Below, in pieces: positions 34,181-45,949 of a DNA stretch of 64,000 nt. The first letter of the stretch is position 1, and each line of letters starts with the position of its first letter. The stretch spans positions 79,977 through 143,976 of the forward strand of contig QKWP01000257.1 of the NCBI GenBank assembly GCA_003550325.1. The letters run 5' to 3'. A model generated the notes under the pieces. It saw only the letters and a program-made list of their open reading frames with translations, made no database searches and had not been told where the DNA came from. Both the position numbers and the translations under genes were made by a program. This DNA comes from Gigaspora rosea. Taxonomy: Eukaryota > Glomeromycota > Glomeromycetes > Diversisporales > Gigasporaceae.

Positions 34181-35254
34181 GGAACATGCTCGCAATATTA
34201 CCTCAAAAATGAAAAGAAAGAAATATTTCTTTCCAAATATATTTCATACAAAACTACAGCCATACCAGATATATTATATATAAACTTTTTTTTCAAATAG
34301 GTTTTACAAGGTTTATCTCTAACAAACTGTATACAATAATGCTAGGGCATATGTCTGAAATTTCCTTCAAATTATTCTAGCTAGTAAATTAATTTGAAAT
34401 AGTTAATTATAGCACTTATAGAAAATAGAAGGTATAATGTCACATTGGGTGCTATTTTATAGTAATACAAATATAGTTCTGAAATCTTTAAATATAAAGT
34501 TATTAATTTTATTTAAATAAAGTTTCAACTCCGGCATTTTTTTTAAAAAAAAAGTTATACCATGAATGGAATGATAAAATCATGTAGTATAGCAGCAAAA
34601 TCTTAAGTTTGATTGGTCCATATGACTTATTCATCAAATTTTGGTTATTTTTCACACATGGCTTCATTATGCTATAGTATTATTCTTACATGTAAATCAT
34701 ACTTTCTGTATAATAATATACAAATATAAGCGCAAATACAGAATTTTTTTAAAATACAAAGGACTGCAAACATTTGCATTATCAAAAGTTACAATAACTA
34801 ACAATATTAAAATTAATAATTTTAAACACAAAAATTGATAACCTGATGCCAATTAATTTATCTATTTTACTTTGATATTTGGCATTTTTCATTTTTTTAT
34901 AGGATTTTTTATTGGGTTAATGAAATGATAATTACTTATCATTAAAGATTTGAGCAGTCAATTTTTTACATGGTAGATACATATATTGTGCATTCGAATA
35001 GAATATTAGTATATTTAGAATAGAAATGCAATCTGTTATCTGTTTTATATTTAAAATTTAAAGATACAGTATCCGTTTTTTCATAATAATTATTATAAAA
35101 CTAGAGTGCTAGAAATTGAACCAGATAATATAACAGCACTAAAATCAATATAACTTAAGTTTCTAAATATCATTTTTCCAAAAGGGCATATACCAACAAA
35201 GTTAGCTGGCACTAGCTATAATGCCAGCTGGTATTATATTCCTTTGGACAAATG
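34181..35254. other. AT-rich spacer with a short inverted repeat
   Basis: No gene is seen. A small inverted repeat with TTAGCTGGCA and TGCCAGCTGGT arms lies at about 35175-35255 and may be a decayed MITE. Confidence 0.4.
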
Positions 35255-35651
35255 GCTTGCGAAATGTTGTATAGCAACCATAATGATAATGCAAACACCA
35301 AGCTAATATAACTTTAACTATATACTAAGAGCTACTACAAATTAGTAAGTCTTTTAATTAAATTTTTTACAGTAAATTATGATAAAGACAATGCAAATAC
35401 AAACCAATATACTATTTGTACTGCAATAGCTCATAAGTTTTTTGATTGAATTTTTTCAGTAAATTATAACAGACACCTCATCGCAATAGCAAGTAAGTTT
35501 TTTAAATGAATTTTTTACAATTGACACCACTATAAACCAACATAACCTTAACTATTGTACTGTTTGTCAATAAATAGTTTGTTAGTTTTTAAATAAATGT
35601 TTTATAGTAAACTATTTTAGACATTAATGATAATACCAGCACAAACTCATA
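35255..35651. repeat. Degenerate ~110-bp repeat family
   Basis: Three to four diverged units: AATGCAAACNAANNTAACTT, a purine stretch, ACTGCAATAG, AAGTAAGTTTTTTAAATGAA, TTTTTTACA. More copies are at 38930-39185, 40620-41050 and 41800-42560. The copies are too diverged for a precise unit. Confidence 0.65.
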
Positions 35652-35654
35652 CAG

Positions 35655-36343
35655 CCCTATGAAAAAAGTGGCCCGTGTTGGCACGTGTTTCTACGGAGAG
35701 ACACAGTCAAGTGCGGCATGGCCAGATGTCCGGGTTTGTACGTCTGTGGTCCGTGTTGGCACGTTGAATTGGTCTGAATTGGACCATTTATCTGGACATT
35801 TTGGTCTGTAAATAGACCGGGTTTTGCTGCACTTTACTAAACCAAAACGCATAGGTTTTGGCACGGGTAATTATACGTAATATAATGTGCTTGTACAGGT
35901 ACGTCTAAAGCCTTTTGCAGTCATATGTTTTTGACTTTTTAATTAGGGTTTGGGTAAGAATAAGTGTAGAATTAGAATGAGATCAAACTTTATAGTAAAA
36001 TTGCCCACCGATATTTTTTGTTAATAACCCAAGGTAGGTTTAGATACTCGTTTCTTGTATTTTTGACATTTTTCACTTTTTTCACTTTTCTTCGTCGGCC
36101 TGATCCGTATCGATCAAGACAACCGATTTTATTGGCTCTATATCACATGATCACACATGGCTGTAGATGACCCTGCTTATATGTGCCACCTAATACACAT
36201 ATTATTACCATAAAACGTAATATACGTGCCATTCTGTCACGTTTTGGTTCGTGTTTCATGCTTTTACATGCCACGTGATACGTGCCTATTCAGACAACCC
36301 CATGCCAACCCGTACCATCACTCGGATCACTTTTCTCATAGGG
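35655..36343. mobile_element. CCCTATGA element, copy 2 (carries a nested MITE)
   Basis: Same ends as copy 1 (CCCTATGAAAAAAGTGGCCC on the left). CAG flanks both sides (35652-35654, 36344-36346). Body and order match copy 1. Minus the 280-bp MITE and a 6-bp target copy it is 403 bp, versus 402 bp for copy 1. It has no hAT at the site used in copy 1 (36287-36300), so it provides the empty site. Confidence 0.87.
35896..36175. mobile_element. MITE inside CCCTATGA copy 2 (280 bp)
   Basis: Ends CAGGTACGTCTAAAGCC and, in reverse, CAGGGTCATCTACAGCC. Flanking 6 bp CTTGTA and CTTATA (one difference). The interior matches the MITE at 30579-30867 (GATATTTTTTGTTAATAACCC, TAGGTTTAGA). Copy 1 lacks it and reads GTGCTCATAGGTGCC here. 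Confidence 0.75.
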
Positions 36344-36346
36344 CAG

Positions 36347-36889
36347 TATATTTTAACTATTACTGTATTACCACAGTCTTTATTAGGGTACGACATTAAT
36401 TAAGTAAACAAAACTATGTTAGTTGCTATCATGTATATTGAGTTTGTATACTATATCTAATATTTTTTATATAGATTGATCAACTTTAACTGCATAATAA
36501 TAATGCATATCTATAGGCTTCAGAGTAAGCTGGGTTGGGCTAGGTATTTGTAAACTCAGGCCCAAATTTAATAAAAGTTTATATGCTGGTCCAACCTAGA
36601 AATAGTAAATAACTCGACTAGTTGTTCGAAATTTAAATGGCTCCAAGCTATTAAATCATGACAAGATTATTTTGGTTATTAAGTTCATTAGATCATTGGC
36701 ATATAAAGTAATTTTATTGGTTGAATTGCTCATATAAAAAATTATCAAACTTTATTACTTTCATTATCGATAATCTTAACTAATTATTAAAGTCCCAAGT
36801 TTTACTAAACTGATTAATATTTAACAGTAAGTCTTAAGTAAGGTGTTCAAATATGCAATATCTTATTTCAAACAATTTTACTTAAGACA
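36347..36889. other. AT-rich spacer
   Basis: No gene or element is resolved. Confidence 0.4.
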
Positions 36890-36891
36890 TA

Positions 36892-37663
36892 AGGTAAATG
36901 GGGGTATTGTGGCCAGGGGGGGTATTGGGGCCAAGTGAAATATCTTGTGCTCTAGTGAACAGAATTGGACAAAATTTATACCATTCAATTTGTCTCACCG
37001 AGACGAATTGAATAGTATAAATTTTGTCCAATTCCGATCACTAGATTACAAGATAGCATCATTTATGCAAATATAGGTTTTTGCACATATTTGAATTAAT
37101 TATTAAATATATATAGAATATTTAATAGTTAATAACTTTTGATCCACTGGTCTGGTTTGGACGATTTTACCACCAAAATGACCGTCTCAGTGAGACGATT
37201 CTAACAAGCATAAAATCGTCAAAATCTAATAACGGGGTCCTGGGATCGATATAAATTATCATATTTTATAAAATTATATTAGTAAATCTGCAAAATTTTA
37301 CATATTTCCCTTTAACGATCTTGGGATCCCGTAATTGGATTTTAACGATTTTGTGCTTGCTAGAATCGTCTCATCGAGACGGTCATTTTGGTGGTAAAAT
37401 CATCCAAAACGGACCAGTAGATCAAAAGTTATTCACTGTCAAATAATTGGCCACAATACCCCCCCTAGAATTTAGTTTTTATATTATATTTGTGTACTAA
37501 TTATTTATATCTAAAACTATATATAATATAAAGATTTTTTTACAGTAATTTATTCTTTATTAAGTATAGTTCAAATAATAAAAATTATACAAAAATCTAC
37601 TTGATTATTAAAAAAATTTTATTAGTAGAAACTTTAACCTGGCCACAATACCCCCATTTACCT
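36892..37663. mobile_element. 772-bp foldback element with AGGTAAATGGGGG ends
   Basis: The left end AGGTAAATGGGGGTATTGTG has a perfect reverse partner at the right, and the pairing extends to 26 bp. TA on both sides. Inside are further inverted pairs: GGGGGGTATTGNGGCCA at 36913 with a partner near 37465; TTGACCGTCTCAGTGAGACG-like arms at about 37130-37240 and 37315-37440; and a short palindrome at 36970-37025. It looks like a Tc1/mariner-type MITE with an inner, related copy. Confidence 0.75.
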
Positions 37664-37756
37664 TAAATTTTAATTGACTTATAACTACAATTATTGATTA
37701 TGTTTTAATTTTGTTTGGCTGCCAATTCTGATTGGCTAAAAACTATTAGAATATTA

Positions 37757-37812
37757 ACTAACATATGTTAAATGACCTCTAGGTCATTTGAGCCTTGAAA
37801 TGACCTGATGAC
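37757..37812. mobile_element. Left part of a short AGGTCATTT repeat split by the 7.9-kb insertion
   Basis: GTTAAATGACCTCTAGGTCATTT then GAAATGACCTGATGAC. It continues at 45719-45790 (CTAATGACTAGTCATTTG to AGGTCATTTACTATCACTG). The joined halves align along their length with the uninterrupted copy at 47073-47180. Confidence 0.65.
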
Positions 37813-38929
37813 CAGTGTTTAAAATTCAAATCTAAAGTTATGTTCTAAAAGAACATAATTTAAATTTTTATTGTTCTCAAAAACTTTTTAATGTTCATTA
37901 TATATTAAATAAATTGAATATTAATTTTTAAAAAATGTTCATATTCTATACTTACAATTCACATACTAAGTTCATACTTATCTATTAATAATTTTTTAAA
38001 GTTTGTATATAATTCTTTATATTTTTTTTCAACATAACACAATATATTATACAATTCAATTTCTAATAATTTTGTTAAATTTTGTGCTTTTCATATTTAA
38101 CAATATTTAATTTTGCTCGATCCATTTTCCCAAAAATAGTTAAGCTGTGTAATGTGGTGTAATTAGCCTTTGCTATAAACGGTTGGTGGTTCTGCTGCTT
38201 ACGGTAATTTGTGATATTCTTGTGCATATGATCATCAAAACAATTTCCTCGCAATATTCAAAAAAGGAAATTTGGTTCGAATCATTAAAAAGTGATCGGT
38301 ACGTATCGAAATATATATTTTTATGGTTTTTATGAACATTTCATCCAATATTTATTTGTAGCATTGTGTGTTATTCTCTATTTTTTTTTTTGTTTTCGTC
38401 GGATTTTTTAATGGTTAGATGAATTGATAATCACTGATCTGCAAAGAAATTGCGAGAAGCTGTAACGAAGGATTTGAATGAATTTGTTCGTTGTTGAATT
38501 ATTTTGTCGTTTGACTATCATCATACGTGATAAACTGGTTTGCACAGGAAGATCACGAGTCGAAAATTAATCAATTTATGGCAGGATTCTATCGAGTTGG
38601 GAAGGTTCTGGTGCGAAACTTGGTTCTTGTGGAATGATAAATGCGCGTGCATTCGTGCCGCACTTCTTGTGCTAACCCTACAATGGCAATTTATTAATGA
38701 TTGCCAATGACCCAAATAGGCAACTAATTAAAATTGTTAGTTATTGTACTTATCTATTTTCATGTGGCAATCCATGTGGGATCAGCCTATCTGCTTGCCC
38801 GATTGGGATCAATGGCTGTGCTTCTGGGCTCGACCGGATCGTTCCTGACTGATCATTTCTAAATATATAGTTTAGCACTGCCACATTACTTTTCTTCATC
38901 CAATAAGGGTTGTAACATGATTTTTACAA

Positions 38930-39185
38930 TAATCGGTAAACAGAATTTTACAACCTAATTCAACCCACTACAATGTGCTACTGGGATTTTTTGCGATAGA
39001 AATAACAAAATTCCAATGCAAACCATCTCAACCTTAACCACTGTATTTTACATTAGTAAACGAGTTCTATAACATAATTTTTAACAATAACTCATGAAAG
39101 ACTTTAACTGCATACTGTGTTTCGCTGGAATAGTAAATAGGTTTTGCAATAGAATTTTTATATAATTCATGATTATTCCAATACA
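38930..39185. repeat. 110-bp repeat family, second cluster
   Basis: Two to three units with CAATACAAACTAACT, AACTGCATACTGTGTTTCGC and TTTTTACAATAACTCATGAAA. They lead directly into the Sel1 fragment. Confidence 0.6.
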
Positions 39186-39189
39186 AACT

Positions 39190-39622
39190 AACTGCAGAAA
39201 CGGGGAAAGCAGATGGAACAAATAGTGTTGGATATTGTTATGAAAAAGGAATTGGAGTTGAAAAGGATGAAAATAAGTCATTCGCTTATTATCAAAAATC
39301 TGCAGAGATGGGGAACTCAACATTATATGTTCCGCTTTTGTCACCCATCTTTGCAGATTTTTGATAATAAACGAGTGCCTTATTTTCATCCCTTTCAACT
39401 CCAATTCCTCTTTTGGTAACAATCTTAACAATCTCCAACATTATTTGTTACAGTTGAAAATTGTTATCGAAGAGGAATTGGAGTTCAAAAAGATGAACAC
39501 AAGGCATTCATTTATTATTAAAAATCTGCAGAAATGGGGAACGCTAATGGAATGTCTTCAGTTGCAGAATGTTATCGAAATGGAATTGGAAGAGATCTAG
39601 ATAAAGTCAAATACTGGTATTA
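39190..39622 (+). pseudogene. Sel1-repeat gene fragment with one inverted unit
   Basis: Plus-strand coding-like sequence TAETGKADGTNSVGYCYEKGIGVEKDENKSFAYYQKSAEMGN (39190-39310), then about 39340-39420 encodes a Sel1 unit on the opposite strand (reads GIGVERDENKALVYYQKSAK), then plus strand again: GVQKDEHKAFIYY, KSAEMGNANGMSSVAECYRNGIGRDLDKVKYWY with a stop at 39621. The inverted unit pairs with its neighbour and makes a hairpin in the gene. Stops and a frame change are present. Being inside the 7.9-kb insertion, it is either captured host DNA or host gene remains. Confidence 0.75.
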
Positions 39623-40151
39623 AGGTAAATATAGAATTTAAATTTGAGCTAGTGAATTGAGACATATCACAATTCAATCATAAGATCAAGTGTAATTGTA
39701 AACAAAAGAATTATAATTTAATGTCATGTTTAAAGTTAGAATAATATTATAGCGATATCCAATAATTGTTTAGAAAAGTGAATTCATAAGAGTATCTTCT
39801 AGACATGAAAAAAGATAGTTACACCTGAAATTGGTATACGATTGATTGACTTGATATCTCCAGATCAATAACTATAAAATACATAAAATACTCATTTATT
39901 ATATATCGGTATATAATATAATATATGCTTATTTATTAACTACTTTAAATGGTCGATAGAGAAAAAGATTTAACAATAGGTATTATATTGTTAATTTTTA
40001 TAAAATATATAAGTTAGATATTAAATTATTTATTATTTATTACTAAATTTTACAAATAAATAGGCACAAACGAGTGGATATATAATTCAGAATTTTTACA
40101 TTATTTCATGATAGAGATCATGATAATTTGGTGTACCGTCACCATCAAAGT

Positions 40152-40610
40152 TCTGTAGAGGTTTTTTTTTTTGATTTTTAACAGCCGTTTTATCTTATTT
40201 TAGTGTGTCGGGGGTGTGTCAAATATAGCCTGGATTTGCATGAGCAGAGAGCAGCTTCCTGCTTTGCAAACACAAAGTAGAAATCTTGATAATTTAAGAT
40301 ATATAAAATTGCCATCCAAATAGTAAGTCATTGTAAAGCGGATTCTTTTTCGATTTTTAATATTTGTCCTACCTAATTTTAGTGCATTGACAATGCATCA
40401 AGTGTAGCTCAGATTTGCATGAGGAGAGCACCTTCCTGCTTTCGAACACAAAGCAAATTTTTAATTATGTTCTATAATTGGAATTTTCAGTTTGTATTCT
40501 AAATGCAGGGAGATACTCTCCTCATGCAAATCCGGTCTACAATCGATGCACCCTTGCACTAAATAAGTTAGGGCGGTTGTTAAAAATTGAAAAAGACTCT
40601 GCTATTCTGT
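40152..40610. mobile_element. MITE with a duplicated left end
   Basis: The right arm in reverse, TTACAGAATAGCAGAGTC then TTTTTCAATTTTTAACA and TTTGCATGAGGAGAG, matches two left arms in tandem, at 40152 and 40334 (GATTTTTAACAGCCG and GATTTTTAATATTTG, each followed by GGATTTGCATGAG or AGATTTGCATGAG, and TTCCTGCTTT). So it is one element with a repeated subterminal block, or a solo end next to a full copy. Confidence 0.65.
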
Positions 40611-40619
40611 AACGCTTAA

Positions 40620-42560
40620 TAGAAATCTAATACAAACTTAGAGAATTTTTTTTAGTAATTCACAATAGAAATTATGATTCCAATACAAACTTAACTCAAC
40701 CTTAACAACACATTATGTATCACTAAAAGAGCAATTTTTGCTACAGTGACTCACAGCAGAAATCATGCAACTTCAATACACTAACTCAACTTTAACCACA
40801 TACTGTATATTACTGGAATGAGTATATTTTTTTACCAGAATTTTTACAATAATTCACAATAGACATTATGATAATTTTAATGTAACTAACTTAAATACTT
40901 ACTGTGTCCACCAGAATAGAAGGTATGCTCAAAAAGTAACTCATGATAAAATTACGATAATTCCAATACAAAACTAATATGATCTTAATTACATACTATA
41001 TAACAGATTTTTTTACAATAGAAATCTTTTTTAATTGGTCAAAATATCTGATATTTAAGGTAAGCAATTAACCTAATTTTTATTCATTCTGACTTAGTAT
41101 GTATATGAACCTAATGATCATTTATTAACTAAAGTTAATAATTTTTTATAAGGGACATATTCACCTTAGTTTAGTTGTTGAGTTTACAACAATTTAGTAA
41201 TCGAATTATTTAAGTTATTCAAGATAATGGCACTAATTCATTTAAGGGGTTTACTTTTCATATTTATACAAATCACATCATATTATAACACATAATAACC
41301 AAAATTAAGCATTCTTATAAAAAAGGAATGTTTAATTTCAGATTTGGTATAGTATTTAATTATTCATCTTTAATTTTTTTATTTGCATTATGTTCATATC
41401 TAATGATCATTTGAGTATAACAAAATAAAAATCTGGAAGTGAAATTTAAGTTTCTTAATAACGAATTTAGCCCTATGAGAATTGTAATTCACTATATGTA
41501 TTACCAGTTTTCAAATTCGTGCATTTTTTTAATGTTTTTATAGTAACAATGTTTGATTATTGTTATAGAGAATAATAGAAATAATAAAATGACCAGGAAT
41601 TGATTGTATTATAATTATGGGCTAAATCATTAAAGTGAGAACTTGAATTTTTACTTTTGGTTACTCTACTGTATAGATAGGCAAAGTAATTTATGTAAAA
41701 AGCTAAATCACTATGCAACAATTACTAATAATATACTTACTACTAATTACATGCGTGTGAAGTGATTTTTTCATAACAAGTAATTTCCTTGCCCATTTCT
41801 GATTCTTTAGCATCATGATAATTCCAATGCAAGTTAACCACATGCGTATTTACAAAAATAACGATCTCTGTAACAGAATTTTTTATAGCGAAGTCACAAT
41901 TATCTAATGCAAACTAATCTACATCTTTGTAATCACAAGATGGCAAGTTTTACAACAGAATTTTTTACACTAAATAATGATAAGAATTATGAAATTTCAA
42001 TACAAGCTGACTCCAAACTTGCTATTGTATATTGCGCATTAGTGAATAAGAGATATAATTCCAATACAAACTAAATCAACACAACTATGTGTTACTATAA
42101 TAATAAATAAAGTTTGTAACAAATTTTTTACATAACTCACGATAGAAATCATGCAATTTTAATGCAAACTATATTAACCTTTACCACATACTGTGTAGAT
42201 AGCAAGTAAGTTTCATAGCAAGATTTTTTATGATAATTTAATGCAAACTAATTCAACTATGTGCTTTGTTCACCAGAATGGTAAGTAAATTCTGTAACAG
42301 AATTTTCATGATCGAAATCACATAATTACGATACAAACATTATGTTATATTTCAAAAATAACCACACTATTATTGTTTTGCTTATAAGTTGGAATCTCAG
42401 ACATAATGAACGTTCTGATTGGCCTGTTTAATTTCAAAGGGGAGCTCTTGAAAATGGAGAGGAGAACTTTAAACGAAATTGTAATTTCAAACAATCTAAG
42501 TATAATTTAACTGCATACAGTATGTACTGCAATAGTTAGTAAAATCTATTATAGTTAAAA
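40620..42560. repeat. 110-bp repeat family, main clusters
   Basis: Diverged tandem copies at about 40620-41050 and 41800-42560. Consensus: AATTCCAATACAAACTAA, CTCAACCTTAACCACATACT, GTGTATTACTGGAATAG, AAGTTCTGTAACAGAATTTT, TTACAATAACTCACGATAGA, AATCATGAT. The 750 bp between is AT-rich with nothing recognised. Confidence 0.65.
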
Positions 42561-43805
42561 AATTATTAATTAAGATGTGTGGCACGAAGCACCACTTATA
42601 TCACTGTTATAAAAAATAATTTGAGCAATGGTTTAATAAGTAATTTGAACAAAGATTTAGTAAGTAATTTAAGCTATCACATTACTTTAGCTTATTTAAT
42701 TCACAAGACTCACAGCATTAGAATGACGCTTTACCTTTTTCACTTATTTAGATTACTAGCTTGTGTAACTTACTTATAACTTACAATTTAAATTTCATTT
42801 ACTACCAAAAATCACTATAGAAACCACACGACCTTCGAAAGAACATTTATAAACATTGTGCAAGAATAATAAAAAATAATTGTTAACTCCAAAATTTCAC
42901 TTAAAAATGATTACTTTTACTATTCTCATAGTTCTAGTCACATATTAACTATACGTAAACTCTACATGCAAATAATCGACCAAAAAAAAAAGGAAAATTG
43001 AAACATTACATGTAAGTTCTAAATCTAGATGACTTTGTACATACCGCTAAACTTTCTAATAATGCAAAAACTTAAGCTAATACTCTTATCTACATAATCT
43101 GAGTATTATATTTATTTCAGATCGAATCATCTTGATAAAGATCGAGATAGAGATAGAATTCAATTTAATTTTTTTTTAAAAGCTTAAAAGATAGTGAATA
43201 GATCACTTAATTTTATTCTTCTATTAAACTCTTAATGAATTCGAATTTATTAATAATAAACATTACATTTATCCTACATTACACATTCTCTAATTTTATA
43301 TGATAAATTCTTTCGTAATCTTCTTTACCAAAATTTTTTTTGTTTTCTAATACTTTAAGCCTATATAATTTCTAAGTTCGTTATCAAGGATAATCACAAA
43401 TAGACCGATAATAGTTAACCGATCAGGCAAATCCTATCTATGATAGTCACTTTCACATTAATGCCCACTTAATTATTAAGCCTGGGAAACCGTCTGCCAA
43501 TACCATGGATTAAATACGCAACATCTTGTCTATTTCTGAGACTATATCCTTTCACTTCAATTATGCATAAATCATATCTATGATCGCAAATCAATAAAGA
43601 CTTATCCCATTATATCAGACCAAATCATTCAAATTTAAAAAAGTTAAACTTATTAGTAATGTTTAACATGCCCGATATTAAATCATACCTGGCGGCGAAG
43701 CCGCCACATGATCATGTGCTAGTTGCTTATAATAAAACAAAACTTTCTATAATATTTAAATGATGCTACTATTGGTTAATATGATAAATTAGAATCAAAT
43801 TACTT
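42561..43805. other. AT-rich spacer
   Basis: No gene is recognised. A short perfect hairpin GGCGGCGAAGCCGCC lies at about 43693-43707 and stands out in AT-rich DNA. Confidence 0.45.
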
Positions 43806-45264
43806 TGTTATTTAACTATTTTTATTTTTTTTTTAAAGTACCCGTTTTGGGACTTAGGAATTTTATTCAATATATTAGTGCCGTCAGTATCCTCTAGGGG
43901 AATACCGGCATTTGTTACATAGATGAGGATACATCTAGCCACACGTACACTTTTGGCGTCTAATTTAAGTGGTCCGCCCAAGGGCAGTATTGTACATGGA
44001 ACAGTTGGGACATATGTTGGGACATTTTGGGACATTCTGGGACAATTTTATAATTGAAATTACTTAAAATTTTATTAAGATAATCTAATTAAATTTTTTT
44101 AAAATTGTATTCAGCACCTAAAAAAATATATAATTATATATTTTTTTAAATTAATTTATTAATTATTAAGGCTTGGGACATAGTTGGAACACTTGGGACG
44201 CTGGGACATTGGGACGTTGGGACATGGCAATAAAAGGCTGGGACAGTGAAAATGTACAACACTGCCCAAGGGTTCCACACTAGCTGCCATACCTGCAACC
44301 CAACTATGGGAATTGCCTATTTAAACCCTCTGATCCACATAGACGAGGATACATCTAGCCACACGTACACTTTTGGTGTCTAATTTAAGTGGTCCGCCCA
44401 AGGGTTCCACACTAGCTGCCATACCTGCAACCCAACTACAGGAATTGCCTATTTAAACCCTCTGATCCATGTTCTGACTGCCAACCCATCTTGTATCACC
44501 AGAACAGGCCTGTTACATAAGTCAGTCAGTCAGTTCTGGATACTTATCCATTGCCTTAGGACCCAGCTGGGTATTTCCGGTCATGTTATCCTCAATGGGA
44601 GACTTGGTAGAGCGGTACCTGTCCCATATCAGGTATTCACCTACACTTTGGTACTTATCGCTATGACTGAGGCCAACACTTGTTACCCCTGTCCTCTCAC
44701 CAATACCTACTTCTGCCCTTGTAAGGTTCGCTCCTACCCCGGTACCCACCATCACTTTCCTACCGGTCCTTCCCCGGTTTTCCCAGACTTTCAATCCAGT
44801 TGACCCGGAAGGGTTGATCTACTCGGCATTAGGTGCCATCATGGTTTTTCTCCCCCTGGTACCTACTTCTATAACATAAGTCCTTTTCCTCTGGTACCAA
44901 TCTGGCGGCCATGTTAGTAGACCTTGTCCCTAAGATCGATGTCCGGTACTTTGGCTCCAGTCTAATATTCCAGTTTTGTAGCACCGTTGAAGATCTTTGC
45001 TACCTCCTTACTTGGGTCTTGCCAAATGGGTTTCTGTTTCCCAGTTTCTTGGATTTGTCTGTGTTATGAGACACAACTTCCTATCCGAGATGGTAACCAA
45101 GGACTATAGGTGATGTACCCAACCGATCGACAGGAAAAAGTTACCGGAACACAGGTCTATTTTTCAAAGCGTCGTCAGTGGGATTTGAACCCTAAACCTG
45201 CCACTTGGGGGTGACAACTTACCAACTTCTCTAAGTTGCCACACTCTATGTTATTTAACTATTT
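43806..45264 (-). mobile_element. Second tRNA-headed SINE-like retroposon with 16-bp duplication
   Basis: The element is 43822-45248, minus strand. The direct repeat TGTTATTTAACTATTT is perfect at 43806-43821 and 45249-45264. The tail (poly A, seen as a T-run) is at 43822-43834. The head is tRNA-like with B-box GGTTCAAATCC (45181-45191 on the plus strand) and an A-box-like TTAGAGAAGTTGG (45222-45234). Without the nested hAT it is about 1.14 kb, long for a SINE. Part of that is an internal tandem duplication: GATACATCTAGCCACACGTA through AACCCTCTGATCCA occurs at 43918-44336 (with the hAT in it) and 44339-44468. The body is GC-richer than its surroundings, with GGTACC/CCGGT words. Confidence 0.82.
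43985..44264. mobile_element. 280-bp hAT MITE inside the second SINE
   Basis: Ends CAGTATTGTACAT and, in reverse, CAGTGTTGTACAT. A perfect 8-bp duplication CCCAAGGG (43977-43984, 44265-44272). The second copy of the SINE's internal duplication reads GTCCGCCCAAGGGTTCC without the insertion, so the empty site is 130 bp away. The ends carry TGGGACA repeats in one orientation. Confidence 0.92.
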
Positions 45265-45949
45265 AAATTTTATATTAACAAATACTTTGTATCTTTTTGC
45301 TTGCTTAGTATTAGCATATCATTTGATACAAATCATCTATATAAGTTAATACAATAATAACTCTTGCACAATTAATGAATGTTTTATTTTAAAAATCTTT
45401 AAAGATAATTTTCTTAATATTTATTTTTATCTATATTGTGCAACTTTAAATATATGTGCTATATATAGTATGTGTATACATAGGTACATATGTATATACA
45501 TATATATATTTATGCAAAATTTGTCATGATCAAATTACATTATCAAATTGATGAACATTTTATATAATTTATTGTTCTTATTAATAAATCTAGAACATAA
45601 AAATTTTATAAATGTTCTCTTTGAAAAATCAAATAAGAGAACCTTTTCTAAATATCAATGTTCTTAAAAAAATTCAAAGTTCATTGAGAACCATGAGAAC
45701 ATTGAATTTTAAACACTGCTAATGACTAGTCATTTGTCATTTGGATCAATTGGGTTATTTTAGGTCATTTACTATCACTGAATAACTCAAGTTATTTAGA
45801 AATGTCATTGGTCAATTTGGAAAGGCCCAAGTCATTTGCAATCAGTAGATCATTTAATATTTGTGCATGATCGGATATTGTGCCTAGAGACCCAACCCAG
45901 TCAGATAATAGTGTTCCAAGTTATGACCTGGGTCAACGGCATATAGAGA

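Larger units (their letters stand above)
37813..45718. mobile_element. 7.9-kb hAT-ended insertion
   Basis: Ends CAGTGTTTAAAATTCAA (left) and the same in reverse (right). Flanks CTGATGAC (37805-37812) and CTAATGAC (45719-45726): an 8-bp duplication with one difference. Both subterminal regions carry repeated ATGTTCT words, as hAT ends do. The uninterrupted relative of the target is at 47073-47180. Inside: a broken Sel1 gene piece, the 110-bp repeats, a MITE, a SINE with a nested hAT, and AT-rich DNA. No transposase is recognised. It is either a very large non-autonomous element that has taken up host sequence, or two related ends with later insertions between them. Confidence 0.65.

Noticed and set aside
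43808-44035. Minus-strand proteins in the second SINE (also 44522-44794)
   Set aside because: The open frames lie across SINE body and nested hAT boundaries; no family motif.
45170-45248. A second tRNA gene on the minus strand
   Set aside because: Same reasoning: B-box present, no closed acceptor stem, and it lies at the head end of a retroposed unit.
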